Shown here in pieces: positions 1-48,900 of a DNA stretch of 64,000 bases. Location: positions 1,978,615 to 2,042,614 of the forward strand of contig PTEX01000137.1 in assembly GCA_003342815.1 (NCBI GenBank), read 5' to 3'. This DNA comes from Eudromia elegans (Eukaryota; Chordata; Aves; Tinamiformes; Tinamidae). The position numbers and the translations under genes were made by a program. Each line of letters begins with the position of its first letter. Position 1 is the stretch's first letter. A model generated the notes under the pieces. The model was not told where the DNA came from, made no database searches, and saw only the letters and a program-made list of their open reading frames with translations.

Positions 1-99
1 GCCACATGCTCTAGGGGACCCTGCGTGTGCAGGGGGGTTGGACTAGATGACCTCTACAGGTCCCTTCCAACCCTAGCCATTCTATGATTCTGTGATTCT
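1..99 (+). mobile_element. CR1 LINE 3' tail
   Basis: It carries GGTTGGACTAGATGACCTCT, then the ccttccaaccctagccattc core, and ends in TCTATGATTCTGTGATTCT, the diagnostic 3' end of avian CR1 non-LTR retrotransposons. It is 5'-truncated by the window edge or by the usual dead-on-arrival insertion. Confidence 0.92.
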
Positions 100-34833
<34,734 letters not shown>

Positions 34834-35687
34834 AATGTTTTGCTTTTCAAGTTGGGTCTTGTATTCAGTCATACCATGATTATTTACAAGGGATAACTAA
34901 AAGCTAACAGAATTGTCTTAATATACTTTCAAAAAATGTGCCCATGTCTTCAGGCCATGCTGTTTTAATGGTATGATTGAATGTCCATCTCTCTAAGTCT
35001 CTGGAGACAGTACGTCTTACCTGATGGCAATTTGTAAAACAAGCAACTGTCTATTACTGGTTATACTTATTTACTTACGCATTGTTAATTTTATGACCAG
35101 CCTAAATATTCTGGGGAAGTAGGGTATAATATTTAATGAACCATGATTCAGATTGTGCCATTACATTTTTCAGTACAGCATGGTAACTAACACTACGTTA
35201 GACTAACATATTAAAATCTGGATGAGAAGTTTAATGTTAGTGCTGGTCATATTACTTTTTGTTTAGACTCTTTGCTCATTCTTGAACTATATTTGTTTAA
35301 AGCATGCATACAAACTTATGTATTGAAATATACTTTTTTAAAAATCCAAGATGCTTCCAATTTGTTGTAATCTTTACCTGGAGTATTCTCACTAAAGTCT
35401 ATTACAATGAGTTGTTGGGTCTAAGGTGTCCATGTGAATCAAAAAAATGGGTGGTCTTATGTATGTGTAATTTGTACCCAAGTTTTTTTAATGAGTAAAT
35501 TTACATTATGACTTTTTCCATTCATAAATATATAAGTAAGTGAACCAAAGGTCTTGTCCATTACTTTGTTGGTTTGCTTGGCAAATGAGTTTGGAATGCT
35601 AACGTAGCAAAATCATGGTTGTGTTATCCCAGGCGATGTACTAAAAAGCGAATGTTTGTACCATGACTTTATCACTGACAGAGGGCA

Positions 35688-35693
35688 AATAAA
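35688..35693 (+). terminator. ABI1: Proximal poly(A) signal of ABI1
   Basis: Canonical AATAAA, 855 bases past the stop. A T/G-bearing stretch follows. It would give a short 3' UTR form. Confidence 0.5.
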
Positions 35694-36547
35694 TTAGATA
35701 TGAAACCTGAATTACTCAGTTACACAAACTCTAGAAGTTCTTTTCTTCCAAAGTTAATTGTAGCAAGGGTTCTTGATTCAGTCTCATTATCTGCACACAG
35801 TAAGTTGGGCCCTGTCTGTAGCTGAAATTGCCATGTCACTGGAAGCTCTGTCTAGAGTTGGTAATGGGGCCAGTCCAGCAGGGAGAGCACAGGGTGTCTT
35901 TAAGATATGACCGAGGGGGTAACAAACACAGTAAGACAGAGTGGGGTGGGGGCTGCTTGGGTTTTCGTCGTTTGGATTGGTGGTTGTTTCTTTGCCTTGG
36001 GGCCCTGCCTTTTGCCTTGAAGGGTTAAGGTAGCACAGGCAGAGTTGGAGATGCTGCACTTCTCTGCAGGGCAAATTCTGTACCTGAACCTGGAGAAAAC
36101 AAACACATACATGCAGTAGTACTGGATAACTCCCGTCATAGGGATGACCTGTGGACTTCCACATACTTTTGTAACAGGGTATCAAATATGCTCTAGAAGT
36201 GAGTGTTGTTAGCTGGGCTGCTGAGCTGCAGCTTTCATTTTCTCCACTACAACAAGCTCAAGTTCTGCATCGTGTTAATTGCTAAAAACTAGCAACCACT
36301 CCTACACTTGCCTTTTGCGAGGAGGTGGAATTCATTTGTGTTCAGGTTTAAGGTGTGCAATTGTTCTTTCATAATGAGCCTTTCCTATATATGAAATCCC
36401 AGGTAATTTTAAAGTTCTACAGCCTCAAAAGCATTCAAGCCCTCTATTTGTACAGGAGTTTACCAGATAGAAATATGCATGCTCTGTTTATTTGTTGTAA
36501 ACATGAGTGAAATTTGGAGCAACTTCAGTTCTGATACACTGATTATA

Positions 36548-36553
36548 TTTATT
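36548..36553 (-). terminator. PDSS1: Candidate PDSS1 poly(A) signal
   Basis: AATAAA on the - strand, about 280 bases after the stop. A second copy follows at 36487-36492. I cannot tell which is used. Confidence 0.45.
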
Positions 36554-36662
36554 CTTACTGTGGCCTTTATGCATCAACCTGTAAACACCTTCCCCCTTCT
36601 TTCCGTTAAGAGCCCCCACTAAAACAGTTGTACAACACATTCTGAGTTGCATGGCTTCCTAC

Positions 36663-36668
36663 AATAAA
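36663..36668 (+). terminator. ABI1: Distal poly(A) signal of ABI1
   Basis: Canonical AATAAA, 1,830 bases past the stop, followed 15 bases on by a T11 tract that could serve as the downstream U-rich element. It lies only 164 bases from the PDSS1 stop codon on the other strand. Confidence 0.55.
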
Positions 36669-36682
36669 ACACTTCTTTAAAC

Positions 36683-36739
36683 TTTTTTTTTTTAAAAAAA
36701 AAAGAATTTCCAAAAAAAAAGGGTATTTTTTTAAAAAAA
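36683..36739. repeat. Paired dT/dA palindromes between converging 3' ends
   Basis: T11A10 at 36683-36703 and T7A7 at 36726-36739, separated by a short run with A9. Both are perfect palindromes. They lie just past the distal ABI1 poly(A) signal and about 95 bases from the PDSS1 stop on the opposite strand. Confidence 0.85.
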
Positions 36740-36831
36740 TAGTTTTTGGTAGCCTGTCCGGGAGCAGGTAACGTGGAGAGCGGGCGTAGGCACAGTCTGG
36801 TGGGTAGCTGCCTGGGCGCGGGCGGGCGCGC

Positions 36832-36972
36832 TCACTTGTCCCGCAGGAGCACCATCTCCGTGAGCTGGATGAGGGCCTCCCTCTCAGGCGAGGGCCGCAG
36901 CTTGCTGATCTCCCGCGTGGCTTCGTGGCAGTAGCGCTGCGCGAGGTAGGTCGTTTGCTGCACCCCGTCACT
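36832..36972 (-). CDS. PDSS1: PDSS1 last coding exon
   Basis: 141 bp including TGA (36832-36834). The acceptor on the - strand reads ccttctgcaag. It encodes [20 protein letters not shown], then [20 protein letters not shown] and VLLRDK at the C terminus. Confidence 0.96.
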   Translation of the reverse strand, partial: SDGVQQTTYLAQRYCHEATREISKLRPSPEREALIQLTEMVLLRDK

Positions 36973-39900
36973 CTTGCAGAAGGACACAGTTACAAGCCAT
37001 GGACAAGCGATGAGCCTCCCCCTGCCCTTTGCCCCGCCAGCTAAACTGGGAAGCTCTTCTGGTTGGTTTGTTAAGGTCAGTAAGCAGCCTGGATATTTAA
37101 CAATATGCTTATTCAACAGTAGCTGTGAGGACACGCTCGCCACTCCTGCTACACTGACCACACAGGTGTTGGCTCTGCCCCACTGCTCATGCAGGTAACG
37201 CAGCAGCGAGCTCGCCCTTGGCCGGCCAGGCTGCTGGCCGAGCCCCGGCTGCCGAGCCCCGCTGCCCTTCAGGTGGAGGAGGCCACGCTCGGACGTGAGC
37301 TGGCTGCTTAAGGGTAGCTCTTCTGCCTGGGGAAGCGGCGTGAAGAAGAGCACCACACGTAGCACGCTGCGCGACACCCATGGGAAAGCGCAGCTTTGCT
37401 CTGTGACTTCCCAGGCAATGAAGTTCAGATTAACTGCATCAGCAAACAGGAATGAAGTATGTTATATGGGTCCTACCTGCAGGACATATTTCCGGGCACG
37501 TTCGACATCTCCTGGTTTACTGAATCGTCTCATTATCATAGCGTTCATTTCTGGAAACTAAGCACAAAGGGAGAAGTTTTTATACTCTTACAAGCTGCTG
37601 TCTGCCTAGCCGCTGCCATAATGCGATGAACCACCACGGGAGCTGGTGGTGGTCCCTTAGAGGTAACATGGCTATCTCAGTATGTTTAAGCCCAGGAAAT
37701 TGCACTAGACTGTGGTACAGCCAAGCCCAAGCATTTAAAATATAAAACTTGTCAGGCTGTGTAGGCCAGCCCATAGCAACCATTAGCACCTGCCCTTCAT
37801 CATGATGAACTGTGGCCCTAGTAATTCCTAGAGGGTTCCTGCTGGGAGTACTCGCAGGTGCATTGAAGCTGGTTGAGGTACTTCTGCATCACAAGTGCTG
37901 GTCCCAACCTGTACAACCTCCACGGAGAGGTTTGTGATACAGATATGCCACCCATAAGGGCGAATAATCCCCTTAACGATCCTGTTGCAGCCACCTGTCC
38001 CTTTCAGTGCTTTGGTATTTTACATGCATAGCCTGTGCATACAGAAAGCCAAGGGCGGTGCGAGATTTGTCCACATGCATAAGTAACCCGGCACAGATAG
38101 CTGCTAACTGGGGTTGTAGTGAAGAATAGAGATTTTTTTGAAGCAAGAAACAGTCAGTCAAATTAGCTTAAATACTGCAAGCATTACCAGCCAAAAAAAA
38201 CCCCACTGCAGTTCACCTGCAGCACAAGAAAATTTGACTAACATCAATGAGCAAGGGTTGGGTTTAATCTGCAGCTTCAAAAATCTGCAGCCAGTGCCCA
38301 GCTTAATGCTCATGCCACCACAATGAGCAGTTTTCAGGTACTCGGCTCCCTACCTAAACCGCACGCAGGCCTCACTTTGCTCCCAGCACCTGACCTTCCA
38401 TTTGGAAATACAGACGAGCTGGGTGATGAGAGGCCAACGGGAACTCCGCTGTGTTTTTGTTCCCCAGCACCTGGAACAGGTAGGTAGCAGCGCGCGCACA
38501 AGCAACAGCCTACAAATGAGCTCAGTCGTCCAAGCAGGTCACTGTGCCCCTCACGTAAATGTGCTGAAACCGCCTTCCTTCAGACAGCCTATGAACAGGA
38601 AACGTGGGGCCTGATGAACAAACCAGGGCCAAAGCTCCAGAGGAACTCGCTGTGGAGGAATCCTTTGAAAGGAAGGAGGCGTTTGCTCCTCCGTCCACAA
38701 GTCAGAAGGTTACTGCACTGCAAGGCTTGTGGACAAGGATGTGCTTTCCTTGCACAGCTTTAAGTATCTGCAAAACTTGTTTGAGACCAACACGTTGTGG
38801 AGAACAACATATTTTATTGCCGTGACACTTCCGTTACTCACAGGCGGGCTTCTCTTACAGAGGATACATTTAAAGGTTTATTGGTGACTCAGACTTGGCT
38901 TATTCTAGATTCCAGCTTCCTTCCAAATAATGACAGTTTAATTGCTATGTTCATATTATTCACTGTCATATTATTCATGTTTGCAACAATATAGGAAGCA
39001 CATTGCTTGACTTTTTATATTTAAGTCCTAAATAATAAAAAATTCCAAACCTTTAACGGAAAGCTATTGTTAGCAGTATGTAGCAGTACCATTTAAAGGG
39101 TAGTATAGAAACATATGATAGCTTACAATAAAAACTGCAAGAGCTGTGCTATTTTAAAAGTGATTTTAGAATTAGCATTAACTACTGCCGATTTCTGTAA
39201 AAAATATTTTTTTCTTCAGAGAAAGAAAAAAAAAAATTAAAGTACTGAATAAATAAAAATCCCCTAAAGTTGACTGCAACATTTTTGTATAAAGCTCATT
39301 CCTCAATATTCTAATGCAAATGGATGTATTGTAAAGGGAGGGAAGAGAAGCAGGAAAGAAGGGCATCATTTGAAGAGCCAAGCACAGTAGAAGCATCTTT
39401 GTCAGGAAGACGACAGGAGGGTTACAAGATAAATCAGAGACAAGAGAGCACTAATACTAATTTCAAGGAAAAAAAAAAGCAAAGCAGCATATAATTAACA
39501 GCCACATTTTGGGCTACCTTCAAGTTCTTTTAGTCATGAGTTTGTATTCTCAGATACAAACAGATGAAGCATCTTTGGGTAACTGCACAGATAAGTGTCT
39601 GTTGAGAAAAGCTCCAACCTTGTATCATGCAGTGAAGTGTATGTGGAAGGATTTGTTTGTAAGTCCTAAAACTTTTTAGCCCCATTGACCCAGCAAGGTG
39701 AAGGGTGTTCATTAAATCAGTCCCCTCCTTTTGTGGATCAGCACGGATTTTAATTTCTTTTTTGGTGCTGGTGACACTTCTGTTTACCTTGTACTCTTCC
39801 AAATCATCCTTGAGCCACTCAATGTCTGATTTAGGCTTATGATACGCCTTTCTCTTCTGTAAACAAACCTTTAGTACCTTTACCTTTAGCAGCACAGTTG

Positions 39901-42900
39901 TAAAGAATGGAAAGCTCCCCCCTTTCGTAAGCGACCAACTTGAAAACAGAACAGACAAAAGTACTAAAGCCACTGAAAGATAGAGGTGCCTCCCTAAACA
40001 CTATGCAGGCCCAGTTATAAACAGTTTATAAACTTGGCCCCAGCACGGGTACAAAGTCCAGAATCTGGCAAAAGGGCCATATTCAGAGCCTGGGGAGAAC
40101 AGGATATCTCAGCAAGGACCACGAGCATGAAGCTGCTTAGCACTGGCCTCCAGAGAACAGGCTGAGAAGCCCTGGAAGAAGCTTTCCCTCTCCAAACATT
40201 AGACATCCAAACTGGTCCTGCTTTCGATACTAGGGCCTAACAGCCAGGGCATTCAGGGAGGCAGCTGTTTCCCAACCAGAACAACAAGTATGTGCAATAA
40301 ACCCAGCTGATCTCGAAAGCTTTCACCTCTAGCACGTGGCCAGGGCTTGTTCACTTCATGCTGTAGATTTGAGGTATTTAAGCTGGTCCTCTCTGCATGT
40401 GGTGTAAAGTGGAAGGGCTGATATGCTGCAGACACAGCAGAGGAGGGTGGATGGAAGTTCCTGATGCAGATGAAAGCTAAAAAATACTCATGGCTGAACT
40501 TTAGTTTGCACCCTCTCTAAAGCTTCCTACATTTTCTACTTGGTGGATTCCAATGTCTTTCCCAGCCTAAGATGATGGCATAAACACAGACAACTCCTTC
40601 CTTTTTCCATTTCACCATTAGATCCATGTTAGCTTAGAGCTTGAAAACACTATTTTAAGATTCAAAGGCTTACTCTCTACCCTCCTCAGTTCTGCAATAC
40701 TTCCTAGGATTAACATCCACCAGAACTATCACTACAAACAAAGAGAAGAACGTTTGGGTAACTGTGTGCAGTCACACTACTTGTGTCTCCCCTTAAAGTC
40801 AATTTTCTCTTCTCTGTGAATGCTTAGAAGGTCTTCAGAATGAAAAAGGAAAAAAGCAATTGGAAAACCAGTGTTGGTCAAGGTAGTCAAGAATACAACA
40901 GTGACTAAAACCAGTTAATTAATTCACAGATTACAGTATAAAATATCCTTTTAAAAGAACAATGCCAGCTTTCTTACCTGTCGACAAGCAAACAAGACAG
41001 GGCCTGTGGCTAATCCCAGCTTGAGATCTGCTGCTGTGGGTTTCCCCAGATGGTCGGCACATGATGTAAAATCCAGCACATCATCTATTAGCTGGAAGGA
41101 GACAAACATACAGATTAACTATTATTTTTATATTAAAGAGGGCTAAGTATAGAATAATTTTAATTAAAGGAAGATTCATAAAAACAATTTAAACAGACCA
41201 CATTGATTTCAGAACAATTCTCAAAAGTTTAAACTTCAGCTTCTCATTAAGTCAACAAAAGGGGAGGAATACACTACCTGAAAAGCTATGCCAACATTCT
41301 TCCCGTACTGGTAAGCAATCTCATGGACTTTGGGATCAGGGCAGCCTAGAATAGAAACCTGAAAAGCAAAAGAAAAAGGGAGGTGGGAGGAAGAAGAGAG
41401 AAGGCTTTAGCTGGCAGCCAGCGCTAGCCCCTGTCCAAGGTAGGACGTAGCACACAGGCATGTCAGGAATTGGGAAAGGTGGAAAATGTTGCATCAGCAG
41501 CACCTTCCTGCCTGACACACCAAAAAAACAAGCCCGTAAGAGAGCAAGAGTGACCAGCAGGGCAGTATTAAAAATAAATTCAAGTCTTGAGATTAGCTTT
41601 ATTATTTATTTATCATGGATAGAAAGCATAACAAAAGGGTGGTGAGAGACAAGATACAGGTGCACTGCACATGCAGAGCAGTAGTCATCGACAGTCCAGG
41701 GACAGGGGAATGGAATGTATAGGAATACATATATAAATCAGCCATAGGATAACTGGAGGCCTGATAGCACATAAACAGGCTTTACAAGCTTCATTAAAAG
41801 CCACAACACTGGAAGGGCTGCACCTAATTTGGGAGGACAAGTGAGACGTGAAAGGTTTTTTTTGGAGGTGATGTTAACTATGCAAAGCTGAAGGTCTCAT
41901 GAAGATGAAAGCAGAGTGGGCAGAGAAAAGGGTCAAGAGAGAATTAGTGGCAAAGATAAATAAGGGAGTGAATGAAGGAAATCCAAAGAGTTGGACAAAA
42001 ATGTCACAAACTGAGACAAACAAATAAGCACTTCAGTCAGGTATGGATAGAGGAATTGACTATGTAACATAGAAGTTCTGCTGAATAAACTTTACAAAGC
42101 AGACTATAGAACACATGAAGATTTGAGAATAAATATCTTGTCCCAAGATACTGAAGTTTCTGCATTTACATATTGATTAAATATTTTGCCAGATGAGACT
42201 GGTTATACTTAGAACACTCTGCTTAATGCTAGCCTTCAATTAAAGCAAGTAGGGAGCAAAAACCCAGACACAAACTGCTGCAACTAACTGAAGGAGTGAA
42301 GATAAATTTTTACTTTATTTAAGACCAAAAATACGTGCTAGGAAAACACACAAAAAATATAAAAAGTTTTCTTCAGTGGAAATGAAATAGAGGATCATTA
42401 AAAAACTAAAAACCAGTCTCAGAAGAGCTGTGAAAGGCACCATGGAGATGGAAACAGGAAAAAAAAACATTAGATACTGAAGGATATATCCCAATTCCCA
42501 ATATCCCACATTGCCACTTGCACAAGCTCACAGACTATTTCATATGTCAGGGCATTTCATTCTAAGAAACAACCAGAAAGTCCTCAAGTTGTTACCTGGA
42601 CAGCTAATAAACCATGAGGAATCTGAGTGGCTTGATAAAAGAGTAAGAAAGTAAAGCAGGGAAGTGATGCTGCTTAATTTACGGCAAAGCACGCAGAGTC
42701 CTGCATGACATTACACCGAGTGAACTGGAATTATAAGGCATTTAAATAAGAGTTGCCAGGGTCTATCAAATGGGAACATCTTGCCCTTTCATCCTCCTTT
42801 TGATACTCGTCTCTTAATTGGTAGTATTTGCTCCCCCAAGTGACATCTTCTACTGTCATACAAAGCCCATCAAACTTCCAGTTGCTTCTCTAATAAAAAT

Positions 42901-45900
42901 CAAACAAGATCAGCAAGGCTGCATCTAACTTGCGTCAATGAAATTTTAGCTACCACCAAATTTAGTCTAAAGAATTGAAATATGGAACTTAACAGATCAG
43001 TTTTGTTCAAATGGATGGTTTTGACAAAATCCTCATTAACGGCAAGGGGTCAGAGTTGGGAAAAATTGGTAGATGGGGTGAGGATGTGTCACATGCAGAG
43101 AAGAGTTTTTTCCTTTAATTGGAAAGTCAGAGCAGAGCTATCCCTGCTGGCAGACAGTTTCCTGTGGACACAGATATTACTTGTATAATTTCAGCAGGAT
43201 ATGTGGATTTAAAAACAGAAATGTGAGTTATAGAATGTCTTTACATGGGCAAAATTCATCATGACAAATCTAACTCTTGGATCCTTGCAAGAGAAGAGCT
43301 TTGTAACTCTTATTCAAGTGATGAACACTTCAGAAGATAAAAAATAAATAGATAAAAATAAAGTTTTCTATGCCTATCACCCCTCCAATGGCAACTCTTA
43401 CTGTGACTGTATCATAAACCTGCAACACGAGGGAGTCTTGTCTAGCAGGGAGCTCCGTTCGGAGCTGATTTCAGCAGGGGCTCTTGTGATGATGGTTCCC
43501 ACACGGACACCCCCGTGCTGCAGGGGCAGGTGGCTCTGGGATGCTCGCTGGCACTGCTCGCAGGGAGCCCAACTGAAGCCACGCTGGCATTACTGCATCT
43601 GTTCACAAATACACATCAGGATAACGACGTTGGCTTAATTAGATGTGTGCCAAACTGATAAAACTCAGCATTTCAGGACTTCCTGTAGCTCCTCTGGCAT
43701 CACTGGCTGATTACAAATTTCATCCTGCAAGAATTCAGGTATGTCCTCCACTACATCATAATCAAAAATCCTTCCTAATATCAAGTGGAGGGAATTCTTC
43801 AGAAAGGTTTTTTGAATTCAACACAGCAAGTCAGTCTCCTCGGCATTATTTCAAAATTTTTTTAAATCACAGAATGTTTCTATTATTTTATGTTACATAA
43901 CAGAGGCAAGACATAAACCAGTGTTGCCTCTACTGAGCTTCATGCCCAATAAATGTTTTATGATGGTCTCTGGGTGGATGCACCTGCTCTAGTATTGATC
44001 ATGTGCAAAAACAGCAGCTGGAGCTTGAAGCACTTCCTCATTTACACCTGTGACTTGGCATAAAAACCTCCTGCTGGGCAAGGATATGCGCTTTGGTAAA
44101 TGGTACTAGAGATGTCCACCCTCAAACTCCCATTCCTAGATTTGTGTCTTTGGAAAGAAGAGGCAGCTCTGAAGGCTTCCCTTTTCATTGCTCTCTGCTC
44201 TCTCCTCCATGCAGCCAGGATTCTGCCTTCCCCTTTGCGACTCGGCCAGCAGTCTGTTCCCAGACCATACCACACTCCAGCACCACTTCCACTTTCCAAA
44301 AGAACAAAAGGAAGGGACCAATAAAATTTGGAAGGGACCTCTGAGGATTATTTGCTCCCACCCCATGCTCAGAGCAGGGCTAACTTCAGAGCTGGACCAG
44401 ATTACTCAGGCCTGTGGCTGCTTGAGTTCTCATCATCTCTAAAGATGGAGATTCTTCACCACCTCTGGTCAACCCGTTCCAGTGCTTGACTAACCTCTTG
44501 GTTCAAATTAGTTTGACAATTTTCTTTCAGGTAATAGTTTTATATCTTATCTGTACATAGGAAATCAGACGCTAATTTGTTTCTATAATTAATGAGTTCT
44601 GAACCGCTTCCAATGACACACTACTCTATTAAGCTGTAAAAAAAAATATTGTGAACATCTATAATCTCTCTGTCTCTCTCCTTCGCTTTGTCGTTGAAAA
44701 CATGTGACTACTGTTCATCCCCAACTGACGTACAAGTGAATTTCTTTTCAAGTGAGAGCTGGTGATTATTTTTGCTACTCATAACACAACCCTCTTCTCA
44801 TTCCATCCTTTTCCTTAATGGCCCCAACTATCAAAAATATCTTTGTACTGCTAGGAATACCAGCACAGTTCTCCCAATCGATACCAAAAGAAACTGATGA
44901 GGAGATGTATATACAAGCTGTTGCCACTGTATGCAAGTGTGGTTTTGTCAGGAGGACAGACCTATCTCTTGTTTTTCTTTAGCGCAAAATTTAACTGCAT
45001 ATAAAATTCTAGCAATTCAGCCCTGGAAAGTAAAGTACTGGAAGAGAGCAGCCAAACATGTTTCTTTCCCCTTTACCAGCACCTCATGTGCAACCTGGAA
45101 GAAAGTATTCAAATCCTTAACTCTCATTTGGATTTGGATGGGAGGCAGGATAAGGGGTGGGAAGGTGATTCTTCTATCCATGGAGGTTCTTTTAGAAAGA
45201 TTGTCAAAATGAATATAAAAACTTGCATATTTTTATGAAGTAGAAGGATGATGCGACTCTCCTTCCTACTACAACTTCCCACTGAAGTGAGTGAAGAATT
45301 GCTAAGTGAGATTGCTAAGGTAGTATGACACTGTCATGCTACCATCAACGTGAACAATCCAGAACACTGAGGTTCTTCCTTCCAACTAAGAGAATTCATG
45401 TAATGAAAGTATTTTCCCTCCCGACCAAAATTGTGTCTCTTATTCAATACAGGCCTCTTGATTTAAGCAATTTTCAGCTACTATGTATTACACAAGTATA
45501 ACAGTTCTCTGAGAGAAAGGAAGATGATCAATACTAGCACAGATTCTAGCACAGTTCTCTTAGAATGCCCCCTTGCTCTAACATACATCTGCTCTTTCTC
45601 CTTTAATAAAACTCTCTTGCAGAGAGATTATTGCCCATCTTCTCCATTTTTCTGCACTGTTTATATTTATACATATATATATATTTAATATGAACATCAT
45701 CTTGAAACAGGCCTCTGCAAAAAAGTAAGAGAATGAAAGGTTGTTTTGGATATAGCAGGATCAAACCAATTGATAATTAAAAACCTCAGGCAGATCAGCA
45801 AGTATGTACCCCTTTTATAATGTAACACAAGACAAAATGACTTGATTAGTCACCTAAATTTATCCAGTGACAAATATTTAATTCCTATGATTTAATGAAT

Positions 45901-48900
45901 AGCAAAGGACTATGTCTTTCCTTTCTAAAACAAAGCTAGATAAGAATATACACAAAGTACTTGTTTTCCTCCCGCTGTTTTCATTTAATACCCCTTTCTA
46001 TGCTAATGAGTAGGACCAGATGTGTAAGTAGCCTAAAATAGACATATAAAGAAATAAATACAGGCTCAACAAATCTCAACTGATATTAAAAACACTGGCT
46101 CAGTTTTGCTAAATTCTATAAATTAGAGACAGACATTGTTGACTTTACTTTGATTCAAGTGAGGGTAACAATAAATCTGTGCATGAATATAAAACAGAAA
46201 AAAAGAAAAGAAAACCAATACTGGAGGCTGCACAGCTCAACTGGGATAGAATCCACCATCTCAAAGCCATTTATATCCTGGCAGAATTGCATTTAAGGGA
46301 TTTACTTTGAAGTGTCTCTAGAGAAAGCAGCGATAATTAGGGAGTTTAGCTGTGAAGCTTACAGTATGGTATGTTAACTTTAGAAGAGACAGACGTACAT
46401 ACTGCTTTACAACTGTTTGCTATGAGACTTGCAGTCTTCTTAAAAGTCTTCTCGAGGTAGTGAGCAAATCTCTCATTCTCATTTTCCTTGGAACCCAACT
46501 GGAGGAATTCACCTAAAAAAAATGGCACAGATGGGAGTTATTTGTGGGTTTATTGCTTGGGCAAACAAATGTGAAAATAAAAATAGAAAGAGATCTTACC
46601 CCGCACCAAATCTTCAATCACCTGAGTTAAAACAGAGATGATAGTAGTATTTCCAATTCGTGCTAAAGCTACAGAAGCTGCTGAGAGGATGAAATCTCCA
46701 GCTAGAACAGCCTAAGGAAAAAAAATAAAGTCTTTTCCTGTAAATGTTTACAGAGACAACAGGATCCTCTCTACTTGGCTAGTCTAGTCACATCACAATT
46801 TTCCTACATAAAATGCACATTTCCTCATTCTAACAGAGCAAAACAGGAGGTAGCCAAACATTTAAATTAGAACCATTTCTGGATGCCTATCTTACAGTTT
46901 AGACATTTGCTTGATAAGCAACATCCTTCCTGTATGCAATAACTATATATGTTTGCCCACTGAGATTCTTTAAACATTCCCACTCTATTATACCATTCTG
47001 CTGTGTTTTGTCACACCAGCTCTGAGGTGCCATGACAGGTTTAGTTCTTTCCTTCTTTGAATTTTCCAGGTAGGAGCTTCCTTATAACACTCTACAAACA
47101 AAAGCCTCTCTCTCGGTTTGCAAGGCAGTGATAACAGTAAAAGATAACAGTCTGTACTACTTAGCCATTTCAACAAATTCTTAAGCTGACTGAAAGATGC
47201 GTTATGTTTACTACTGAAACAGGATAACCTTAGGAGGGCTGTGAACGATATAAAAATTTTCCAGGATGCACAACAGAACTGCATAGGGAAATTAAACTCA
47301 GTAAGGAGTGCAGTGCAACCAAACCTCCTCTAATGCTTCCAAAAGTTCAGAATCACCCACTTTGCCCACAAGCCTGGGCACACTGACACACTGCTTCACA
47401 CCTGCTCTGAACTAAGCCAGAACTGCACTCTCAGCCTATTGGTAGCAATGTGACAAAACCCCAGGCATTCCGGTTCTGCCTGAATTCAAAGGTAAATCTT
47501 GTACAGAACGGCAAACTCACCTTCCTCTCTCCCCAGATTTGATTGACTGTCATTTTCCCTCTCCGAGAATTTGCATCATCAATAACATCATCATGAACTA
47601 GACTAGCTGTGTGGATCATCTCTGCAATTATGGCCACAGAGCGCTGGCTTGCTTGCATCTCCCTAAAATAGAGAGTCACATAATTAAGTGAATTAGATGT
47701 AAGAAATCTCCACATAAAGAAAAAAAAAATTATTTCTGTGAATATCTACTGCAGCTTTTTCATAGTCTGGACCTCATCTTTCAAACCTGGAATTAGGGAA
47801 ACAAGAGAAAAGCCATATCACATTAGTATAATATGTGCAATGAGATGCTTGCATTAGGCCCATTTTGGTATAACTGGATTAAAGGTACTGCAAAACTCTT
47901 CATTTATTGACCCTGCCCCTCTAAATCCAAACTGCCTTAAACAGCACAGCACTGACAATATTCAGTTTCAAGGAGATGGACATCTAGGGAAGGGACAGTA
48001 AGAGAATGCCATAGAGTTTTGCAGGAAATAACTCTTTTTAACTTCTTTGTATCTGTGTTGCTCTACCAAAAACAGGTAGCATAACAAAAATCTCCAAAGC
48101 TGGCTAAGAACAGTAACTAGTTGAGGAGAAGATCTTCTGATTAGTAGGCACAGAAATCTGTATTTTATATTTGAAAGACATAACTCACGGATTTTTTCTT
48201 ACAGTGAAGAGACTCTGCAACTTCAGGAGTTCTGCAAAAGCCTGAGGAAACTGCAGTGATACTGCAATCTATAAAACTACAAAAGCTAACTATCTAACAC
48301 ACTTGAAATTCAGCTTTTGGATGATCTAGCACTGATGACTCAACTCTCAGTAGTTCACACCTACTTTTTTTTTTTAATAGGTGAAAAAATAGGTAATGGA
48401 AGAACATGGAACAATTATCTAGGGATGAAGATGGTAAAAATGAAGACAAAAGAGCCTTCACAGATCAGATAGAGGACCATCTGTCCTACTGTCCAAATAC
48501 TACTGCCTTGTTCAATTATCTGTCTTTTTCTGTGTGTATTCTCCTCATTTTTCTACCTTTATTCGGGATTGCATGCAGGATGCCAGGCAGCCGTGCCTTA
48601 TAGCTGCAAGTTTATCCATGCACACATAGATAAACCCCCAAAACACCACCTTACTTCTGACATCCAGGACCTTACTTCTGGCATACAGATAACAGAAAAT
48701 CACCCTGTTTCCCAGCAGAACAGAAAAAGAATTAAGAAAAAAAAAATCATTTCATCTTAACTGAAGGAAATTTAAAATCTTCTTGCATTGCCTACAGCTA
48801 TTAAAATCAGTGATTAACCATAAAATGAAAGAACATCTTGCAGTCTGCTGACATTACACTGTGTTCTGACACCTACCTTTATGCAGAACTCCACATTGCT

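Larger units (their letters stand above)
34834..36690 (+). other. ABI1: ABI1 3' UTR (extent inferred)
   Basis: About 1.85 kb of AT-rich sequence follows the stop, with no other exon seen. Two AATAAA signals (35688 and 36663) suggest a short and a long form. The long form is near the roughly 2-kb 3' UTR I recall for mammalian ABI1. The exact end cannot be read from sequence alone. Confidence 0.6.
36480..36831 (-). other. PDSS1: PDSS1 3' UTR (extent inferred)
   Basis: On the - strand, AATAAA occurs at 36548-36553 and 36487-36492. Using either would give a 3' UTR of roughly 260-350 bases, overlapping the distal ABI1 3' UTR on the opposite strand. Confidence 0.5.
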
